64,000 nucleotides of DNA, taken from positions 124,001 to 188,000 of the forward strand of contig JANQKF010000022.1 of assembly GCA_028281285.1 (NCBI GenBank). Direction: 5' to 3'. Positions 59,882 through 64,000 of the stretch are shown here, in pieces (within the stretch, counting starts at the first letter, position 1; every line of letters starts with the position of its first letter). Source of the stretch: Cyclobacteriaceae bacterium (GTDB lineage Bacteria; Bacteroidota; Bacteroidia; Cytophagales; Cyclobacteriaceae). The notes beneath the pieces are model-generated. The model worked only from the letters and a program-made list of their open reading frames with translations, did not search any database and was not told the origin of the DNA. A program made the translations under genes and the position numbers.

Positions 59882-61453
59882 ATGAAACAAATAATCAATA
59901 AATATAGATTGCTCTTGCTGGCCTTATTGATCATCTCTTGCGAGACCGTTGACCTGGACTTGCAAGAGAATCCGAATCAACTCGGCCTCAGTTCAGCAAA
60001 CCCTGATTTCATATTGAATGATCTTCAGTTGAAATTCAATAACCAGCATTTTGCACTAAGCAACAACACAATGGGTGATACCCGGATGGTCAATCAATTT
60101 GGAGCTTATGGATCAGCTACCAATCAAATGAATGGGCCATGGGCAACCTCTTACTCGTTCCTCAATAATTTCAAAGCACTGGAAACTATAGCCAACGATA
60201 ACCAGCTAACTATTCATCTGGGCATTGCACAAGTATTGAAGGCATTTGTCTATGTTAATCTTGTTGATTACATCGGAACGGCAGCATATACCGAAGCGTT
60301 AAGTGTAGATTTTCCTAATCCGGGGCTTGATTCGGGGGAGGATATCTATCAGGCGATGTTTGGATTGTTGGATGACGCTATTGTCAACCTGAGTACCCCA
60401 AGTGCCATTCAGCCTCAGACCGATCTTTATTATAATGGTGATGTCGACAAGTGGATAAAACTGGCCAACACACTTAAGCTGAAGATGTACCTTCAAACCA
60501 GGTTGGTCAATCAGGCCGAATCGTTTGCAGGTATTAATGCCATCGTCAATGAGGGCAACTACATTACCTCGGAGGCCGATGACTTTCAATTCAGATACGG
60601 AACGACTGCTTCACCTGTCGACAGTAGACATCCTTTTTTCATTGGAAACTACGTCAACGTTGCGGGTCAGTATATGAGCAATGGCTTTATGAGCCTGCTG
60701 AAGGATACTAAAAGTAATCCGGACCCGAGACTGACCTACTATATCTATCGTCAAACCGATACCGATCCATCTGGCGCCAAATTGCCGTGTGCGGGAAGTC
60801 CACTTTACGACTTCTGTTACATAGGTGATGGCTATTGGGGGCGTGACCATGGAGATGATGAGGGAATTCCCAATGATGGAGAAGAGAGAGCTGCTTACGG
60901 AGCATATCCAGCAGGTGGAGCTTATGACAATGGAGTCTTCCTGAAAACCCGTGATAATCAAGGCCTTCAGGGAGCTGGGATCAACCCGATTCTTTTGTCT
61001 TCCTATGTGCAGTTTATGTTAGCTGAAGCTAACCTGATGCTCGGTGTAACAGGTTCTGCAAATGCTTATCTGGAGAATGGTATCAGAATGTCAATGGATA
61101 AAGTCACTGGATTTGTTGCAGGAAACGCGACCCCCGGTTCGATTGACAACTACGTGAATGAAGTGATGGGGAATTATTCATTTGCTACTACAAATGAAGA
61201 ACGTTTGGACATCATCATCACGGAATACTATCTGGCATTGTTTGGCAATGGATTGGAAGCCTACAACAATCTGAGGAGAACGACATTCCCAAGCTCACTC
61301 CAGGAACCGGTTCTTCCAGCTGGTAGCTTTCCAAGAAGCTTTTTCATTCCTGAGAGTGAAATCAGTACGAATGTTAACCCTGATTTAGTTCAAAAATCTT
61401 CGGTGAGAGAACGTGTGTTTTGGGATACTAATCCAGAAGGTGCTATCAACTAA
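59882..61453 (+). CDS. SusD/RagB-type nutrient-binding lipoprotein
   Basis: A 523-residue surface lipoprotein, the lid and binding partner of the SusC transporter 10 bp upstream. Lipoprotein signal with lipobox LIISC (Cys at about residue 20). Marks of the SusD family: the SAN-PDFILNDLQ opening after the anchor, IAQVLKAFVYVNLVDYIG, KWIKLANTLKLKMYLQTRL (TPR-like helices), QFMLAEANLMLG and ITEYYLALFGNGLEAYNNLRRT near the C terminus. The layout resembles the SusD-like class with short loops. Co-transcribed with the next lipoprotein gene. Confidence 0.92.
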   Translation: MKQIINKYRLLLLALLIISCETVDLDLQENPNQLGLSSANPDFILNDLQLKFNNQHFALSNNTMGDTRMVNQFGAYGSATNQMNGPWATSYSFLNNFKALETIANDNQLTIHLGIAQVLKAFVYVNLVDYIGTAAYTEALSVDFPNPGLDSGEDIYQAMFGLLDDAIVNLSTPSAIQPQTDLYYNGDVDKWIKLANTLKLKMYLQTRLVNQAESFAGINAIVNEGNYITSEADDFQFRYGTTASPVDSRHPFFIGNYVNVAGQYMSNGFMSLLKDTKSNPDPRLTYYIYRQTDTDPSGAKLPCAGSPLYDFCYIGDGYWGRDHGDDEGIPNDGEERAAYGAYPAGGAYDNGVFLKTRDNQGLQGAGINPILLSSYVQFMLAEANLMLGVTGSANAYLENGIRMSMDKVTGFVAGNATPGSIDNYVNEVMGNYSFATTNEERLDIIITEYYLALFGNGLEAYNNLRRTTFPSSLQEPVLPAGSFPRSFFIPESEISTNVNPDLVQKSSVRERVFWDTNPEGAIN

Positions 61454-61467
61454 TAAACTTGAATAAA

Positions 61468-62379
61468 ATGAAGAACTATATAAGAATATATATCACAATG
61501 ATCTCACTGGCTCTTATTGGGCTAGGGGGGTGTGTAGAGAACGAAGGGTTCTTGGTTGGGAATGTTTTGAATGGAGGGTTGGACACCGGGGGATATATCC
61601 GGTTTGCGCAGGCGACACCGACTACCATCTCGGTTGAAGCAGATATTCCTGGCGCCTCAGTCAGCTTTCCGGTTGAAGATGCAAATGGCAATGCCGCTAG
61701 CTATACACTCAAAGTATATCTACCCGGTCAAACTGTAGTTGATGCTGTGGATGTAATGACCATCAATGAGTTTCCCGGAAACATTGAATTTACAATTAAT
61801 GATCTCGCAAATGTCTTGGAGATAGATGTGAATTTGGTGGATTTTGGCCAGCAGTTTCACTTTGCTGGAAGTGTTACCACTGAGGATGGTAGAGTTTATG
61901 ATGCGACTCCTTTGGACTTCAACCTTGCTGAAGGAGCTACTGGAGGTGGTACCTCAACTGATTTATTGGGACAAACCGGACCTAATGGGTACAGAAATGC
62001 TTTATTTTTTACCCTGACAGTTGATTGCCCGTCTTTTGACCCGACCTTTTCGGTTGACGGAATTTATGCCATTTTGGTTGATCAGGCGTTTGGGCAAGCA
62101 GGCTTTGGTATAGCGGTCGAAGCCGGACCGGGAGAAAATGAGCTTACCTTAAAGGACCTGTTTGCGAATGGCTTGGACATTGTGGTAAGCTTTAACCCTG
62201 ATGGAACGGCTGTCGTGGCTAAACAACATGCATGGACAAGTGGCAATTTTGGACCGGTCACCGTGGAGGGCTCAGGCAGGGCTTTCAGCTGCGTTAACCT
62301 CGTCACGGTCGATTTAGCTCATAACATCAGTGACGGACGAACATTTGGAACATTTACATTCACGTTCCAATTGCCTTAG
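61468..62379 (+). CDS. Lipoprotein of the SusCD operon, unknown family
   Basis: A 303-residue lipoprotein (start at ATG 61468; lipobox IGLGGC) that follows susD by 14 bp. The mature part is beta-rich and looks like one or two Ig-like or SusE-type sandwich domains: VSFPVEDANGNAASYTLKVYL, then a second half opening with CPSFDPTFSVDGIYAI and closing FTFTFQLP. Two cysteines (CPSFD, FSCVN) could pair. By position it should be the SusE/F-like accessory surface protein of the transporter; homology is not recognised. A terminator follows. Confidence 0.75.
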   Translation: MKNYIRIYITMISLALIGLGGCVENEGFLVGNVLNGGLDTGGYIRFAQATPTTISVEADIPGASVSFPVEDANGNAASYTLKVYLPGQTVVDAVDVMTINEFPGNIEFTINDLANVLEIDVNLVDFGQQFHFAGSVTTEDGRVYDATPLDFNLAEGATGGGTSTDLLGQTGPNGYRNALFFTLTVDCPSFDPTFSVDGIYAILVDQAFGQAGFGIAVEAGPGENELTLKDLFANGLDIVVSFNPDGTAVVAKQHAWTSGNFGPVTVEGSGRAFSCVNLVTVDLAHNISDGRTFGTFTFTFQLP

Positions 62380-62419
62380 GATTTCTGACAATCTGCAATT
62401 GCAAATTGTTTTAGAGAGG

Positions 62420-62459
62420 AGCCCAGCCGACTTGTTCAAGGCGGGCTTCTTTTTACTTT
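62420..62459 (+). terminator. Terminator of the SusCD operon
   Basis: GCCC(a)GCC / GGC GGGC stem with an 11-base loop (62421-62446), followed by TTCTTTTTACTTTT. It lies between converging genes; the T run favours the plus-strand operon. Confidence 0.7.
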
Positions 62460-63425
62460 TTAGAAAATTTTGGAATCAATTAGATAGCTGTTCACGTAGT
62501 CTTTAACTCCATCTTCTAACTCGTGAAACTCTTGTGTGAACCCAATGCTCTTGAGCTTGTTCATATCCGCTTCAGTGAAATACTGATACTTGTCTCGAAT
62601 GTCTTCAGGAGTGTCAATGAAGGAGATGTTTTCATCTTTACCGAGCGCCTTGAATACAGCTTTGGTGAGATCCTTGAATGTTCTTGCCTTTCCACTCCCC
62701 AGATTATAAATGCCTGAATCCTTCCGGTGATGCATTAGGAAATAGCAGACATCCACTACATCTTTCACATAAACAAAATCTCGCTGCTGTTCTCCGTCTT
62801 TGAATTCAGGATTGTGTGACCTGAACAACTTCATGCCATCCGTTGCTTGGATCTGGTTAAAAGCATGAAAGATCACGGAGGCCATCCTTCCCTTATGATA
62901 CTCATTGGGGCCATAGACATTAAAGAATTTCAGTCCAGCCCAGAAAAAGGGTGTTTTTTCCTGTTGAAGCACCCATTTGTCCAGCTCATTTTTTGAAATC
63001 CCATAGGGATTCAGCGGCTTCAGGTCAGGGATAATGGAGTCCTCATCTTGATAGCCAAGTTCGCCCAACCCGTAAGTGGCTGCGGAAGAAGCATATACCA
63101 GAGGAATTTGATACTCGATACACTTGTTCCAAACTGCTTTGGTGTATTCTGTATTCAGTTGATTCAAGAGTTCTTGGTCGAACTCTGTGGTATCGGTTCT
63201 CGCTCCTAGGTGAAAAATAAATTCTACTTTATCCCCAACAGTGTCCAACCAGTCAATGAAATGATCTCTGTCTATTTGTTGAAGGATGTGTTTTCCTTCC
63301 AGATTCTTATTCTTCTGTTCATTTTCGAATTTGTCGACCACGATGACATGCTTAAAGCCTTCATCATTTAATTTCCTTACGAGACAACTCCCAATAAACC
63401 CTGCTGCACCTGTGACTACGATCAT
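62460..63425 (-). CDS. rfaD: ADP-glyceromanno-heptose 6-epimerase
   Basis: NAD(P)-dependent SDR enzyme that converts ADP-D-glycero- to ADP-L-glycero-beta-D-manno-heptose for the LPS core. 321 residues, with the nucleotide-binding TGAAGFIGS at the N terminus, the HLGARTDTTE segment, the catalytic YGISK (Tyr and Lys) and the family-specific FNVYGPNEYHKGRMASV. Other heptose genes are not in view. Divergent from queD. Confidence 0.9.
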   Translation of the reverse strand: MIVVTGAAGFIGSCLVRKLNDEGFKHVIVVDKFENEQKNKNLEGKHILQQIDRDHFIDWLDTVGDKVEFIFHLGARTDTTEFDQELLNQLNTEYTKAVWNKCIEYQIPLVYASSAATYGLGELGYQDEDSIIPDLKPLNPYGISKNELDKWVLQQEKTPFFWAGLKFFNVYGPNEYHKGRMASVIFHAFNQIQATDGMKLFRSHNPEFKDGEQQRDFVYVKDVVDVCYFLMHHRKDSGIYNLGSGKARTFKDLTKAVFKALGKDENISFIDTPEDIRDKYQYFTEADMNKLKSIGFTQEFHELEDGVKDYVNSYLIDSKIF

Positions 63426-63449
63426 TTACTTGTCATTATTTGAAGGTGT

Positions 63450-63478
63450 CAAAGTTAAGCAAATAGAACCTATATTTG
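63450..63478. promoter_or_regulatory. Divergent -7 boxes between rfaD and queD
   Basis: Plus strand TATATTTG (63471-63478) is 16 bases before the queD ATG; minus strand TAACTTTG (63450-63457) is 24 bases before the rfaD ATG. Both fit TAnnTTTG; neither has a clear -33 TTTG. Confidence 0.45.
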
Positions 63479-63494
63479 CACCGAAATTATCGAG

Positions 63495-63917
63495 ATGGGA
63501 GTAGTTTACGTCAGCAGAAAGGAACACTTCAATGCAGCACATAAGTTGTATAACCCTGATTGGAGTGAGGAGAAGAACATCGAAGTATTCGGACCATGTG
63601 CAAATGCCAATTGGCATGGGCATAACTTTGATATGATCGTTACTGTGAAGGGTCAGCCAGATCCTGAAACCGGATTTGTAATTGACCTGAAAAAGCTTTC
63701 TACCCTAATAAAACGTGAAGTTATAGACAAGGTGGATCACAAAAACCTTAATATTGATGTGGACTTTATGAAAGGTAAAATGGCCAGTTGTGAAAACCTT
63801 GTAATGGAATTTTGGAAAATCCTGGAACCGGCAATTCCCCAAATTTCAAAGTTTGGAGTGCTACACTCTATTAAACTCTACGAGACTCCTAGAAACTTTG
63901 TAGAATACTTCGGTTAA
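63495..63917 (+). CDS. queD: 6-carboxytetrahydropterin synthase (QueD/PTPS family)
   Basis: Zinc enzyme that turns dihydroneopterin triphosphate into 6-carboxytetrahydropterin for queuosine synthesis. 140 residues. Zinc ligands: H16 in FNAAHKL and H41, H43 in NWHGHN; the catalytic cysteine is C35 in GPCANANW. The C-terminal SIKLYETPRNFVEY supplies the conserved glutamate. The Cys-x3-NWHGHN form is seen in both QueD and eukaryote-like PTPS; queE in the same window supports the queuosine role. Confidence 0.88.
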   Translation: MGVVYVSRKEHFNAAHKLYNPDWSEEKNIEVFGPCANANWHGHNFDMIVTVKGQPDPETGFVIDLKKLSTLIKREVIDKVDHKNLNIDVDFMKGKMASCENLVMEFWKILEPAIPQISKFGVLHSIKLYETPRNFVEYFG

Positions 63918-63951
63918 ACTTGAAACTTGCAGTTTAAAGTTTGTAACTCAC

Positions 63952-64000
63952 TTAAGCTACTTTCAATTTCTTGAACTTCGATTTCTCGAATTTGGCAGCG
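63952..64000 (-). CDS. C-terminal end of an unidentified gene cut by the right edge
   Basis: The minus strand reads an open frame from the edge to a TAA at 63952, encoding AAKFEKSKFKKLKVA, a Lys-rich C terminus. Too short to identify; it may also be chance. Confidence 0.35.
   Translation of the reverse strand, partial: AAKFEKSKFKKLKVA

Overview
The window looks like chromosome from a member of the Bacteroidota, most likely a free-living Cytophagales-type bacterium (the order is inference). Supporting signs are: promoters of the Bacteroidota form TTTG-N19-TAnnTTTG (three perfect-spacing examples, before rpsT, before tRNA-Leu and before the usher-like gene); a SusC/SusD pair; a giant secreted protein with a type IX secretion (T9SS) C-terminal sorting domain; an E1 alpha/beta fusion; bacillithiol genes (bshC, ytxJ); and many outer-membrane proteins.

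Layout. 1-6.2 kb is a minus-strand housekeeping block: rny (cut by the left edge), zapA, a small coiled-coil gene, pheT, a DUF1684 gene, radC and rpsT. 6.3-7.7 kb holds two small secreted proteins. 7.7-12.6 kb holds ytxJ, the 2-oxoacid dehydrogenase E1 fusion and a tightly overlapping M16 peptidase-ispF-mnmD operon. 12.6-17.4 kb is one 1594-residue Asp-box/PKD protein exported by T9SS. 17.5-24.6 kb holds 5-formyl-THF cyclo-ligase, bshC, rimO, two small proteins, a gamma-glutamyltransferase and a LiaF-like membrane protein.

At 24.72 kb a tRNA-Leu(GAG) gene is the integration site of a 3.4-kb mini-island. The last 15 bases of the tRNA region recur exactly at 28.24 kb, followed by a terminator that I read as the displaced original tRNA terminator. 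A third copy of the 9-bp core lies 141 bp inside the left end. The island has no integrase. It carries a two-gene operon (a two-helix membrane protein, then an Apea-like HEPN protein with an R-X4-H motif) and a divergent unknown gene, a cargo that resembles a small defence module.

Beside the island, 28.4-33.7 kb is a four-gene cluster that I read as a Bacteroidota chaperone-usher-like surface-fibre system: an outer-membrane barrel with usher-like features, a PapD-like two-domain chaperone, and two paralogous small secreted subunits ending in the same short motif. Together with the island this is the most interesting part of the window.

33.7-41.1 kb holds an M42 aminopeptidase, crcB, a small membrane protein, an ACP-phosphodiesterase-like gene whose conserved N terminus lies upstream of its first ATG, a DUF5916 outer-membrane protein, a methyltransferase and an amidohydrolase. 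41.1-47.1 kb is a tandem array of MG2/TonB-plug proteins: two full copies and one 5'-deleted remnant. 47.1-54.7 kb holds a serine hydrolase, an AraC-type membrane regulator, a DUF4924 gene, lepA, a four-helix-bundle gene, folD and queE. 54.7-62.4 kb holds a PorE-like OmpA protein and a SusC-SusD-lipoprotein operon preceded by a periodic TCCTCCT repeat. The right end has rfaD diverging from queD, and the last codons of an unidentified minus-strand gene.
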